Positions 13,901 through 28,900 of a DNA stretch of 64,000 nucleotides are shown piece after piece. This DNA is from Escarpia spicata (Eukaryota > Annelida > Polychaeta > Sabellida > Siboglinidae): NCBI GenBank assembly GCA_963995525.1, contig OZ023214.1, positions 52,187,502 to 52,251,501 of the forward strand. The letters are read 5' to 3'. The notes under the pieces are model-generated. The model searched no databases. It worked only from the letters and a program-made list of their open reading frames with translations, and was not told the DNA's origin. Each line of letters begins with the position of its first letter. Position 1 is the first letter of the stretch. Both the position numbers and the translations under genes were made by a program.

Positions 13901-16900
13901 TACCACTCAATGGCTGGCAGCTACAGATACAACAACAGTTGTTACCATTCAATGGCTGGCAGCTACAGATACAACAACAATTGTTACCACTCAATGGCTG
14001 GCAGCTACAGATACAACAACACTTGTTACCACTCAATGGCTGGCAGCTACAGATACAACAACAGTTGTTACCACTCAATGGCTGGCAGCTACAGATACAA
14101 CAACAGTTGTTACCACTCAATGGCTGGCAGCTACAGATACAACAGCAGTTGTTACCACTCAATGACTGGCAGCTACAGATACTTCAACAGTTGTTACCAC
14201 TCAATGACTGGCAGCTACAGATACAACAACAATTGTTACCACTCAATGGCTGGCAGCTACATATACAACAACAGTTGTTACCACTCAATGGCTGGCAGCT
14301 ACAGATACAACAACAGTTGTTACCACTCAATGGCTGGCAGCTACAGATACAACAGCAGTTGTTACCACTCAATGACTGGCAGCTACAGATACAACAGCAG
14401 TTGTTACCACTCAATGGCTGGCAGCTACAGATACAACAACAGTTGTTACCACTCAATGACTGGCAGCTACAGATACAACAGCAGTTGTTACCATTCAATG
14501 GCTACAGTTGAAGGGTTTCGGGGCATAACTACAGCTACAGACAACAACAGTTGAAAGGTTTCAGGGCAAAATTACAGCTACAGACACAACAGTTGAAAGG
14601 TTTCAGGGCAAAACTACAGCCACACACACACTAACAGTTGAAGGGTTTCAGGACAAAACTACAGCCACACACACAATAACAGTTGAAGGGTTTCAGGGCA
14701 AAACTACAGCCACACACACAATAACAGTTGAAGGGTTTCAGGGCAAAACTACAGCCACACACACAATAACAGTTGAAGGGTTTCAGGGAAAAACTACAGC
14801 CACACACACAATAACAGTTGAAGGGTTTCGGGGCAAAACTACAGCTACAGACACAATAACAGTTGAAGGGTTTCAGGACAAAACTACAGCCACATACACA
14901 ATAACAGTTAAAGGGTTTCAGGGCAAAACTACAGCCACACACACAATAACACTTGAAGGGTTTCAGGGCAAAACTACAGCCACACACACAATAACAGTTG
15001 AAGGGTTTCAGAGAAAAACTACAGCCACACACACAATAACAGTTGAAGGGTTTCAGGGCAAAACTACAGCCACACACACAATAACAGTTGAAGGGTTTCA
15101 GGGAAAAACTACAGCCACACACACAATAACAGTTAGAGTTTCAGAGCAAAACTACAGCCACACACACAATAACAGTTGAAGGGTTTTGGGGCAAAACTAC
15201 AGCCACACACACAATAACAGTTAAAGAGTTTCAGAGCAAAACTACAGCCACACACACAATAACAGTTGAAGGGTTTTGGGGCAAAACTACAGCTACAGAC
15301 ACAATAAGAGTTGAAGGGTTTCAGGGCAAAACTACAGCTATAGAGACAACAATAGTTGAAGGGTTTCAGGACAAAACTACAGCTACACAGACAATAACAG
15401 TTGAAGAGTTTCAGGGCAAAACTACAGCCACACACACAATAACAGTTGAAGGGTTTCAGGGCAAAACTACAGCTATAGAGACAACAACAGTTGAAGGGTT
15501 TTAGGGCAAAACACAACTATAGATACTACAACAGTTGAAGGGTTTCAGAAAATGAAACTACAGCTACAGACACAACAGTTGAATGGTTTCAGTGCAAAAA
15601 TACAGCCATAGACACAATAACAGTTGAGGGGTTTCAGGGCAAAACTACAGCTACAGACACAACAGTAGTTGAAGGGTTTCAGGGCAAAACTACAGCTATA
15701 GAGGCAACAATAGTTGAAGGGTTTCAGGGCAAAACATAGCAATAGACACAACACCAATTTAAGGGTTTCAGGGCAAAACACAGCTATAGATACTACAGCA
15801 GTTTAAGGGTTTCAGGGCAAAACACAGCAATAGACACAACAACAGTTTAAGGGTTTCAGGGCAAAACACAGCTATAGATACTACAGCAGTTTAAGGGTTT
15901 CAGGGCAAAATACAGCAATAGACACAACAACAGTTTAAGGGTTTCAGGGCAAAACACAGATATAGATACTACAGCAGTTTAAGGGTTTCAGGGCAAAATA
16001 CAGATATAGATACTACAACAGTTTAAGGGTTTCAGGGCAAAACACAGCTATAGATACTACAACAGTTTAAAGGTTTCAGGGCAAAACACAGATATAGATA
16101 CTACAACAGTTTAAGGGTTTCAGGGCAAAACACAGCTATAGATACTACAACCATTTAAGGGTTTCAGGGCAAAACACAGATATAGATACTACAACAGTTT
16201 AAGGGTTTCAGGGCAAAACACAGCTATAAATACTACAATAGTTGAAAGTGTCCACAGCAGTACATTATATATCCACTTTGCTGGTTTTGAGATAAACTCA
16301 CTTTTGTGTTTCATCCTCAACGTTTAAGAGGAAACTTGTACATGTTTGAATATATTAAGAATCCCAAATGAAAGAAACTGGTAACAAAGACTGAAATGGT
16401 TATTGCAGATTTATTATCAAAATGCGACATGTTTTTTTGTCAAAATGCAATCACTTGGCACAGCAGGAAGAGCAGCACAGCTGTGCTGATTGGCTGAGAA
16501 GGATATATCGTGTTTCGATTAGCTAGGATTCAACTAGCCAGAAACAGGCTGATATGGCCAGGACATGTGTAAAGAATGAGCTAAGACGGACTGTGAAAAG
16601 GAACAAAAGCAGAAGAGGGCGGCAAACAACAAAGAGGAAGACCAAAGCTGAGATGGAACAACAACATAAAACGGGACCTTGGATGGGCAGACGCGAACAG
16701 CCAGGGATGGAAGGTCATTATTGATGACAGAGAGAGTTAACAAGAAAAGTGGAAGAAACTACCAATTACGTGACATGGACCCCACCCCGCAGGGGAACAA
16801 AAGGACGATGACTTGAGTTGTTTCCTCTAGCAAGGTGTGTGTGCCCGGTATGTGTTCACCTGCAGTGATCCATCAGTGGGTGCGTCCTGTCTCTTGGAGG

Positions 16901-19900
16901 CGGGGGAGGCAGGCAAAACAGCCATTCTCTGCTCCAGTCTCTCCTTTTGTTTGTTGCGGAAGTATGTGAGTTTGTTCTCGCGGGTGAGGGTGTTGTCCAG
17001 CAGTCTCTGTAGCTCCAAACGCTCAATTGACCCCAGCAGGATGCGCGTCTCTGACACACAGTAACAACAAGTCACATGTCTACTAAATTTGACCCCCCCC
17101 CACAGCGAACTGGGTATTAAGTTGACCATCTGCCCGCGAGCCAAAAATAGCTGTCTAGGTCATGTCCCATCAATGTTGTACATCTACACTCTACACGCGA
17201 GCCAAACATAGCTGTCTAGGTCATGTCCCATCAATGTTGTACATCTACACTCTACACGCGAGCCAAACATAGCTGTCTAGGTCATTTCCCATCAATGTTG
17301 TACATCTACACTCTACACGCAAGCCAAACATAGCTGTCTAGGTCATATCCCATCAATGTTGTACATCTACACTCTACATGCGAACCCAACATAGCTGTCT
17401 AGGTCATATCCCATCAATGTTGTACATCTACACTCTACACGCAAGCCAAACATGGCTGTCTAGGTCATATCCCATTAATGTTGTACATCTACACTCTACA
17501 TGCAAGCCAAACATAGCTGTCTAGGTCATGTCCCATCAATGTTGTACATCTATACTCTACACGCGAGCCAAACATAGCTGTCTAGGTCATGTCCCATCAA
17601 TGTTGTACATCTACACTCTACACGCAAGCCAAACATAGCTGTCTAGGTCATGTCCCATCAATGTTGTACATCTACACGCGAGCCAAACATAGCTGTCTAG
17701 GTCATGTCCCATCAATGTTGTAATTTTGGCAGAAATCTCATCATTCAATGTTCAATTTAGTTTCCCAAAAAATCCTTCAAAACTAATAAAATGCATGCAT
17801 TTAAGAAACCATACATTAAAAGCAATAGATAATATTAGTAGCAATGCCTTCGTTTCTCAAAATGTTGCTTTTTTAAGTTTACTTACATTTTAGTAATAAA
17901 TCAAAAACTACTGAAGATATTTCACAAATATGATTATTGAACTAAGTAGTACGTGTAATTCTCTACTCTTTCAGATTACCTACAGTTTTCAAGAATTTGT
18001 ATAAAGAATGCTGTAAAAGTAAGATATAAAATCTGACTAGTCTTAAAATTACAATAAAGTTACACCCATCCAAGTTGTGTAGAGTATACTCCATATTCGT
18101 AAGACCTGCTGTAGAGAGCAGTCATCATGAGCTTACCGTCAGTGTCGACGAGGGGGAAGGTCTTGAAGTCATGAGTATGCAGCACCTGGGTGATCTCCTC
18201 CAGTGTGTTGTAGGATGTCACCACCACCACATCCTTCACCATGATGTCCTCAACAAAGATCCTGTGAGCACTGTCAACACACACAGATACATCAACTCTC
18301 ACTAGCCTATACATACTCAACTCTCATTGTCCTACACGTACTCAACTCTCACTGTCCTATACATACTCAACTCTCATTGTCCTACACGTACTCAACCCTT
18401 ACTGTCCTACACATACTCAACTCTCACTGTCCTACACGTACTCAACCCTTACTGTCCTACACGTACTCAACTCTCAGTCCTACACGTACTCAACTCTCAC
18501 TGTCCTATACATACTCAACTCTCACTGTCCTACACGTTCTCAACTCTCATTGTCCTACACATACTCAACTCTCAGTCCTATACATACTCAACTCTCACTG
18601 TCCTACACGTACTCAACTCTCACTGTCCTATACATACTCAACTCTCACTGTCCTACACGTACTCAACCCTTACTGTCCTACACATACTCAACTCTCACTG
18701 TCCTACACGTACTCAACCCTTACTGTCCTACACGTACTCAACTCTCACTGTCCTACACGTACTCAACTCTCACTGTCCTACACGTACTCAACCCTTACTG
18801 TCCTACACGTACTCAACTCTCACTGTCCTACACGTACTCAACCCTTACTGTCCTACACGTACTCAACTCTCACTGTCCTACACATACTCAACCCTTACTG
18901 TCCTATACGTACTCAACCCTTACTGTCCTACACATACTCAACTCTCACTGTCCTACACGTACTCAACCCTCACTGTCATACACATACTCAACTCTCATTG
19001 TCCTACACGTAATCAACTCTCACTGTCCTACACGTACTCAACTCTCACTGTCCTACACGTACTCAACTCTCACTGTCCTACACGTACTCAACTCTCACTG
19101 TCCTACACGTACTCAACTCTCACTGTCCTACACGTACTCAACCCTCACTGTCCTACACATACTCAACTCTCATTGTCCTACACGTAATCAACTCTCACTG
19201 TCCTACATGTACTCAACTCTCACTGTCCTACACGTACTCAACTCTCACTGTCCTACACGTACTTGTCAAATTTAATCATGTCATTAAATGGATGTCAAAG
19301 GGTCAGTAATTGGTTGATACATCTTAGTGGTATTATAGCAAATTTGGCTTGACTAAAGTCAGTGGATCTTATATCAATGTTACAATTTAGAAGCACACAA
19401 TTGATACAGTTAATGATACTGAATAAACACTGCTGAAGTCAACTAGACAGCTAAAACTCCTGTTAGTCACAGCGAGATATTCTATTTGAATTAGTAATGA
19501 GTAAATAAGCTTTGACAAGCAGAAGCAAATGAAAGCCGAGTGAGCAAGTTGTTATCAAGCTTGGCAATGATCCTGGTAGTGGCAAATATAGTGCGCAGTT
19601 GTGAGACTCACTCCAGAGGAAACAACCGATGTGTCACTCTCTCACTCTCTCGCTCTCTCTCTCTCTCATTCTCTCACTCTGTCGCTCTCTCCGTCTTTCT
19701 CTTTTTCTTTCTCTCACGTTCTCTCTCTCACTCTCTCAATGTCATTCTCTCTCTTTCGCATTCACTCACTCACTCACTCACTCACTCACTCACTCACTCA
19801 CTCACTCACTCACTCACTCACTCACTCACTCACTCACTCACTCACTCACTCACTCACTCACTCACTCACTCACTCACTCACTCACTCACTCACTCACTCT

Positions 19901-22900
19901 CACTGACACTCATTCCAGTGGAAACAACTGATGGTTTTCTCTCGCATGCTTTCAATACATTCAACAAACCAGTTATCGTGGTTTCACAAATCACATGTAC
20001 TTTAGTCCAAACTTTAGAAAGCAATTTGAACATGCATGGTGAAGATACTACAACATCCGTACAACCATTGTTTTTATTTCCTCTTATGCAAACATGAGAT
20101 GACAGAAACACTAATGAATACATATATGCCATGGTTATTCAATGTTTTGGAATATAAGCATGAAACAGTAGGAAGATAGTTTAAAAGTATTTCCTCAGCT
20201 GGTTTGCCCAACAGAAATCTGGTTCTTTTATGTCTAAGTTTGGTGTTTGTTTAAGAAAAACTCCTAATGTCTGTTTAATAATAGAATGCATTTATAAACG
20301 TCAACAGAAATTACGGTTATCACATCTGGTAATTTGCAAAAGCCAATTGGGCAGGCGACATTAGGGCCAGCTGTCACCTGTCACAAAAATTATTTCCAGT
20401 TGTCAATTCTTTTAAATATATTTAAGACAGTCTTTATAATGCTCAGACACATATTTACCGCTTTTTACCCATATTTCTTCATCAAACACATGCTCCATCC
20501 TAAAGACAAATGTCAACACATACTAGTAGCGATGCCTGGGTAAAGGTGATGGAACCTCACCAGAACATTCCTTAAATTAGTTCCTTAGGAGAATGAAATA
20601 AATTACACTTTTCAGGAGTTCACCAAAACTATGTCAAAACAAGTTGTGTAAACACCCAAATAATTTGTAGTGGCTACTAGCTTAATTTTAGGTTTTGACA
20701 AATGAATTTTAAAGGTGATGAGCAGAAAATCAAGCTGAGGAAGTACCTCTAAACAAATAAAACGACAGATCCAAGACAGACACAAACAAACAAGACAGCC
20801 AACAGACACATTGGCACATAAATAAATAATCTACAATAAAGATGTTTACAGTTAGGACTATTCCAGAGACATAACGAGGATTGGAGGCACATGTTAGGAT
20901 ACGCATGAAACACATTAATGATTATAAATAATAACAGTTAGTCCATGAACATTCTAGACCCATTCAGTGTTATACTATTAAGAACTGTGTCTCCTGCCCC
21001 CTATATATTTATATCTGGAATGATCCTCACCATAACAACAAAACAAAACGTGAAACAGAGTAAACCCCCATTCTGATGGATTCAGTGAGGATTCAAATCA
21101 TGTGATGCACAACACATCCAATGTGTGACTTAAACAAAGTTTTATCAAGACCAGAGACACATTTTGACGTAGTGATACACTTTCAAGTTTTGCACAACTG
21201 GTGTATTTGAATCTCCTGAAGTCCAACAAAATGAGGTGTCACTGAACATAACAAATGATAGATAACATCCAATCACTATATTGTATAATATATGCAACAC
21301 AATCAAAGACGATAATAGCATATAATGAAATAGAAAAATCAAAGAGACGGTGTAGTATCTGTAGTAGCAGTGACATTTGTAACAAGTGACTCCACTTGAC
21401 AGGAGACACTCAGCAGTAAGTATTTTTCACAGCAGTAAGTACTTTTCACTGTGGAAGTCATTACATCATTAGTAGAATGTTCAAGAAACATTTCAAAACA
21501 CAATGTGTGAAACTCTTTGAAAGTTAAGTATGTACACTGTCAGTGTTGGTAAATCTTAACATCGGATTCTTCAACAACACCCCCAAACCCGCCCCAGCAC
21601 CATGTGGTTATGACAGATTGTTTAGGTAAATCTTGACATTTATAAAACTGGATTCTTCATCATCACCCAACATCACATGATTATGACAGACATGGTGATT
21701 GCAACCAACATGCATTGCTGACAAATGATGCAACAACCTAATTGCCTAAGTCTCGCAGTGGTGGTGGTAATCCCATGATGCACCAGGAGTGGTGACTTAT
21801 ACCTAAGAGAAAGAAAGGTTGTGACTTGTGTTGGTGTTGTGCCGTTCTGCCCTGTCTGACCCTATCATCTGTTGGTGGCTAAGTTCAGAGGCATTATTGA
21901 AAGCAGAAAATGAAATAGACCGGAAAGTATAGTAAGAAAAGTGTAACATAAATACATACTTAACAGTGGTCTCATTTATAAAGTCTGGTAAATATGGAAG
22001 CTTCTTGATTTGAATGATACTATCATAGAAGGATGGCTGCAGTGTTTGTGTTACCATATTCGAGAACAGCACAGCAACCTGCAAAGCAACAAAACACAGG
22101 GGATATTATTTCAAGGTCGACATTGCTACTTGTCCCAGCAATGTCAGCCTTGAACATTCACATTGTGAATGTACAGCACAAACAAACTGTTTGTTGACAC
22201 ACGTCATGTGACATGTGTCATGCGACACAGCCATGAACAATATTTCATGGGCCATATCCACTGAATGTGCACGATACACCAGCGAACCAAATAAGTGGAT
22301 GGCAAAAAGACAGAAGAATAGAGGTGGGAAGATTGAGAGGGGAAGGCTGAGGAGAAGGGGTCAGGGAAAGCAGACAACTACGTATATGAAGGTTGTTTTG
22401 AACAGTATGCTTGACCTGGTGCCGTTTAAACGTGGATGAAAACTGGCCTGCAGAAAACTCCAATGAACATATGGGATACTACTTTATGGGGCATTGTCGT
22501 CAGGCTATTAGAGGGTTCAGCTGGTCATCATCTGGTAGTCTTGGGGCTTGTTTAGGGGTGTCATATGTACCTGCATGTTTTATGTCTATTTTCAAACATT
22601 ACATATACACCTATATATGCTTATTAAAATAAGAAACACAATACAAAAGCTTGTAAAAGGTATATTATCTATGTATATATTAATATGCTAACATTAGTTC
22701 ATCTCCCCATGGTGCCAAGGTGCACTCACCTCTGTCTTCATTCACTCCCCTAGACCTTTAGCCTCTCATCTATCAACTGGTGAGGTATTTCACAGAACAC
22801 AGCAATCATTATTTGTTTACATGTGTTTTATGTGCAAATGTTTTGTGGACGGCCTTTCTCTTACTTGAGACAGTAGAGTGGTGATCAATTAACCAGATGG

Positions 22901-25900
22901 TTCCAAGTTAGAGAGAGCCAAATTTTCCTGGGTTGAGTTTGCCTGACCTGAGTGAAGTTATCTTTGTTGAGTTAGCCAGTCAAGTTATTCTGTGTTGAGT
23001 TAGTCTGAGTCATGTTATCCTGACTTCAGTTAACCAGAGTCAAGTTATCCTGGGATGTGTTAGCCAGAGTCAAGTCATGTTATTCTGGGTTGAGTTAGCC
23101 AGAGTCAAATTACCCTGGGATGAGTTACCTTGAGTCAAGTTATCCTGGGTTGAGTTAGAGTCAAGTTATCCTGGGTTGAGTTACCTTGAGTCAAGTTACC
23201 CTGGGAAGAGTTAGCCAGAGTCGTTATCCTGGTTTGAGTAAAGTTATCCTGGATTGTTTTGGCCTGGGTCAAGTTATCCTGACTTGAGTTTGCCAGAGGC
23301 AAGTTATCATGGGTTGTGTTAGCCATAGTCAAGTTATCCTAGGTGGAGTTAAGGTATCCTGAGTTGAGTTAGTCTGGGTTAAGTTATCCTTGGTTGAGTT
23401 AGTCAGAGACAAATTATGTTGGTTTGAGTTAACCAGGGTCAAGTTATCCAAGGTTGAGTTACAGTTAAGCAGTGTTCACGCTGATGCCATTTTTCACGTT
23501 TCGCTGTGTTCCTTCGACAGACTTCTATGGTTCTTCAAAGTTATTTCTAGTCCCACGGTAGACAGGTCACTTACAAAGAGGGTAAGGGAGAGTGGGGAGG
23601 GAAGAATTGGTGATAAAAGTACTTACAAACAAGCCAAGTTTGTATAACTGAGGCACATTCATATGTCATTTTGAAAAATATAATTACAGGTGTATATTGA
23701 AATAAAAAACACTTCAAATGTTAAAATCCATTTACCGTCTGTTTCCACACATTTCCAGGAATTAATCTACAACCCTTCAGTAGCACCTTTATTTTTTCAA
23801 AATTCCTTTTGCTTTAAAGGTTCTTACCAGTTTTAGAGTTAGACAGAAGTATATCGAGTGTTCATAAAGTTACATGTATTTTCTGGACTGTCGATCAGTT
23901 GGGGATGTTTTAAACTTGTATTAATGCGAAAAAATAAAAATTTGTAATCATGACAAATTCTTTTATGTATACTCGGGGATATCGTCTTCTTCATTCATGC
24001 ACCACATGAAGGATTGTTTTTTTGTAAATATAATAACCAAAAATCAGAGACATTGTTGACAAAAACAAAATGAAAATGTCATTAAATTGTTGTTTCACTT
24101 GTTATCATTATTAATAACTGACTGAAAACTGCCATAAATATCCATAATGATAATCCAACAGAACAAATGCAAAGAAGAACCAAGGCAAATAAAAATAATG
24201 ATAAGCTTTTTTCAAAATGAAATATAAAAACACCTTTGTTATATACACCCAACACATAGAACAAGAGGAAGAAACCAACTAGTCATCAGCCTGTAGCAAG
24301 GCCATCAGTACTATGTTAAGGCCATCAGTACTATGACAAGGCCATCAGTACTATGGCACGGCCATCAGTACTATGGTAAGGCCGTCAGTACTATGACAAG
24401 GCCATCAGTATTATGGCAAGGTCGTCAGTACTACGGCAAGGCCATCAGTACTATGGCAAGGCCATCAGTACTATGGCAAGGTCATCAGTACTATGGCAAG
24501 GCAATCAGAACAATGGCAAGGCCATCAGTACTATGGCAAGGCCATCAGTACTATGGCAAGGCCATCAGTACTATGGCAAGGCCATCAGTACTATGGCAAC
24601 GCAATCAGAACTATGGAAAGGTAATCAGTACTATGGTAAGGCCGTCAGTACTATGACAAGGCCATCAGTATTATGGCAAGGTCGTCAGTACTACGGCAAG
24701 GCCATCAGTACTATGGCAAGGCCATCAGTACTATGGCAAGGTCATCAGTACTATGGCAAGGCAATCAGAACAATGGCAAGGCCATCAGTACTATGGCAAG
24801 GCCATCAGTACTATGGCAAGGCCATCAGTACTATGGCAACGCAATCAGAACTATGGAAAGGTAATCAGTACTATGGTAAGGCCATCAGTACTATGACAAG
24901 GCCATCAGTATTATGGCAAGGTCGTCAGTACTACGGCAAGGCCATCAGTACTATGGCAAGGCCATCAGTACTATGGCAAGGTCATCAGTACTATGGCAAG
25001 GCAATCAGAATGGCAAGGCCATCAGTACTATGGCAAGGCCATCAGTTCTATGGCAAGGCCATCAGTACTATGGCAAGGCCATCAGTACTATGGCAATGCA
25101 ATCAGAACTATGGAAAGGTAATCAGTACTATGGCAAGGCCATCAATACTATGGCTAGGCCATCAGTACTATGGCAAGGCCATCAGTACTATGGCAAGGCC
25201 ATCAGTACTATGGCAAGGCCATCAGTACTATGGCAAGGTAATGCTGTCACAAGGTCATCAGTACTGTGGCAATGTCATTAGTGCTATGGTAAGTCAATCG
25301 GTACCATGACAAGACTATCAGTATACCATGACATCAGTGCTACTGATCATCAGCAATATAGTGAAGCCATCAGCACAACTGTACGGTCTCCAATGCTATG
25401 GCAAAGTCATCAGTGCTATGGCAAGGCCATCAGCACTATGGCAAAGCCATCAACACTATGATACAGTGACTATTGTAAGGTCATCAGCACTATGACAAGG
25501 CCATCAGCACTACAGCAAGGCCATCAGTGCTATGGCAAGGCCATCAGTGCTATGGCAAGGCCTTCAGCACTATAGCTAAGCAAATCAGCTGTCTGTAGTA
25601 ACAGCGTAAAACATCATGTGTTTGTAGGAATAACAGTGCGCACTAAACAGTGAGGGTGCAAGATACGTGTGCCATGTAACAGTGCGCACTAAACAGTGAG
25701 GGTGCAAGATACATTTGCCATGTAACATAGTGTTGGCAGTGATAGTGTATGCTATACTTAAGTGACATCTGTTACTTATGTGGTTAGTGTTAGTGCATTC
25801 TACCTAGTGCTAGTACACTCCCGACTCGGTCAGACACTGGCTAGGCAGTGAGGAGTGCAACTTGTTGTTTCACCTTTGATGATGACACTGTGCTTACTGC

Positions 25901-28900
25901 ATTCTGGGTAATCTCATTTTAGTTTCAATCTGGACAATTAAATGCAAAATGGTAATGAGCATTTGAGTACACAATGTAATGTGTGTTTTTACCAAGACCT
26001 ATAAGCACAAAAACTGGTATCTCTGGCATACAACAGTCATCAGTTGCAGTGGCATGTACAAGACAATTGAAGAATCCGGTGTTTTCAAGTATACCACTCC
26101 AGACACAGCTCGCTTGGCCCAGCTCTTACAAGGGCCACTGAGTAGGATACCACTCCAGACACAGCTCGCTTGGCCCAGCTCTTACAAGGGCCACTGAGTA
26201 GGATACCACTCCAGACACAGCTCGCTTGGCCCAGCTCTTACAAGGGCCACTGAGTAGGATACCACTCCAGACACAGCTCGCTTGGCCCAGCTCTTACAAG
26301 GGCCACTGAGTAGGATACCACTCCAGACACAGCTCGCTTGGCCCAGCTCTTACAAGGGCCACTGAGTAGGATACCACTCCAGACACAGCTCGCTTGGCCC
26401 AGCTCTTACAAGGGCCACTGAGTAGGATACCACTCCAGACACAGCTCGCTTGGCCCAGCTCTTACAAGGGCCACTGAGTAGGATACCACTCCAGACACAG
26501 CTCGCTTGGCCCAGCTCTTACAAGGGCCACTGAGTAGTATACCACTCCAGACACAGCTCGCTTGGCCCAGCTCTTACAAGGGCCACTGAGTAGTATACCA
26601 CTCCAGACACAGCTCGCTTGGCCCAGCTCTTACAAGGGCCACTGAGTAGTATACCACTCCAGACACAGCTCGCTTGGCCCAGCTCTTACAAGGGCCACTG
26701 AGTAGTATACCACTCCAGACACAGCTCGCTTGGCCCAGCTCTTACAAGGGCCACTGAGTAGTATACCACTCCAGACACAGCTCGCTTGGCCCAGCTCTTA
26801 CAAGGGCCACTGAGTAGTATACCACTCCAGACACAGCTCGCTTGGCCCAGCTCTTACAAGGGCCACTGAGTAGTATACCACTCCAGACACAGCTCGCTTG
26901 GCCCAGCTCTTACAAGGGCCACTCAGTAGGATACCACTCCAGACACAGCTCGCTTGGCCCAGCTCTTACAAGGGCCACTGAGTAGTATACCACTCCAGAC
27001 ACAGCTCGCTTGGCCCAGCTCTTACAAGGGCCACTGAGTAGGATACCACTCCAGACACAGCTCGCTTGGCCCAGCTCTTACAAGGGCCACTGAGTAGGAT
27101 ACCACTCCAGACACAGCTCGCTTGGCCCAGCTCTTACAAGGGCCACTGAGTAGGATACCACTCCAGACACAGCTCGCTTGGCCCAGCTCTTACAAGGGCC
27201 ACTGAGTAGGATACCACTCCAGACACAGCTCGCTTGGCCCAGCTCTTACAAGGGCCACTCAGTAGGATACCACTCCAGACACAGCTCGCTTGGCCCAGCT
27301 CTTACAAGGGCCAATCAGTAGATTGCTCTACTACAGTTTACTGTTATTGACACATAATGAACAATTCTGGTAAATACACTTTATCCACAGAATTATCAAG
27401 TGTCCTTTCTTGCCAAGTTAGTGTTTCAGAACAGAGTCATGACTTAACTAATTGAACCAAATTGGTCCAAGCGATGCACTTGCCTTGGCACTTTCTGATC
27501 CAAGCAGTACAACATTCCTTCGACAGTTGTTGATATTCTTGAATTTGTTCATATCAAATGACTTTGTGAATCAACTGAATAGTTGAATATTATGCATTTC
27601 CAAGGAAGTACAGCACAATTTTACTGTACTAAATCATCTGCAAAATAAACGTTTGAATTATCTTTAAGGCCAGACACGGCAGGTAGATAGGATTATTTTT
27701 TAATTTGTGCAAATTGTTCATTTATTTCTGCCCAAAGTATGGAATGGATCATACTGAGTAAAATATATGTTGAACTTTTTTGGCCAGACTCCCCTTTTTT
27801 ATGGTAACAAACAAAATGGCCGCCATTTCGAGCCAACATTAGCAAATTTGGAAACACTGCCATTCTTTTTTAAGTAAATATATAATTATAATTCTTACAA
27901 ATCCATGTTCTGTACACATTCTACTGTGAAATGATCAGAGCAATTTTCCATGTTTTGTTTTTATTTTTTGTAAAGTGCGAGAAAAAAAATTGTTTTTTGG
28001 CAACGACTATGCTTATATCAACTATTGATGATTTGTTAAAGGTGTCTGATTATTTCACACAACAAAATCTGCTGGATGCAACACTGAAAACCTTATTTGT
28101 ATAGCATAATTACTTCCAAATATATCCGGTTTCCAAATGCAGAACTTTGAGAATTTTTTGCGAGAAAATGGCCATCAAAGATTACATAATGGATTTAATT
28201 GACTGATATTGATATGCTTGATCCATGACTAAAACTCACTTAGAGGTATGTAATTGTCACAGACGTGAACTTTGTTGATAGGATGCATACAAAGGTATCA
28301 TAATCTGGCAGAATACCATTTTGAATATTTTTGGTAAAAAAAACACCATTTCACCTGGGGTGTATGGCTTTAACCCATGACAAATTGCAAGACATCCCAT
28401 GCCCCCTACACAGTGACCCCTACAAGGTAATGCCGCCTATCAGTACATTACCATGTACTACGTTTTACATGTGATTATTTGTTTCTAAACTGGAACAACG
28501 AAACTAAGCTAATTGCACGGTGGGCTGCAAATAGGAAAGCATTTTGAAAGACTGAAATAAAATAATCCAAGCCACAATCACCACATGCAAGTTTAGAAAC
28601 TGAAAACATGAAAAATCATAAAATCAAAACAAACCACCACCAAGAGAACATTTCTGAAAACAGATTTGCTGCGAGAAAACATGCAAAAGCACAGGATGAA
28701 GACAATGTACTAGAAGAAAATGCTAATTAGCAAAACTGAAAAGAAACTGAAACACACTAAGAGGAAGAGAAACTGAAAGAGAAACTATAAGAGTAATGTC
28801 ACGCACCGACCCATTCACGACTTATTAGGCGATACAACAGCTCATGAAGCAAGGGCACAGGTCAGGTGTTACTGCCAAGTTCTACAAAAGCACCACAAAA

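Noticed and set aside
11303..14554. A 1083-codon open frame and several other frames of hundreds of codons
   Set aside because: They exist because the 42-bp unit is a multiple of three and lacks stops on both strands. Reading frames are simultaneously open in sense and antisense, and there are no flanking exon signals.
26085..27320. CRISPR-like regular repeat
   Set aside because: Units are contiguous with no unique spacers, and the genome is eukaryotic. The same holds for all other arrays here.
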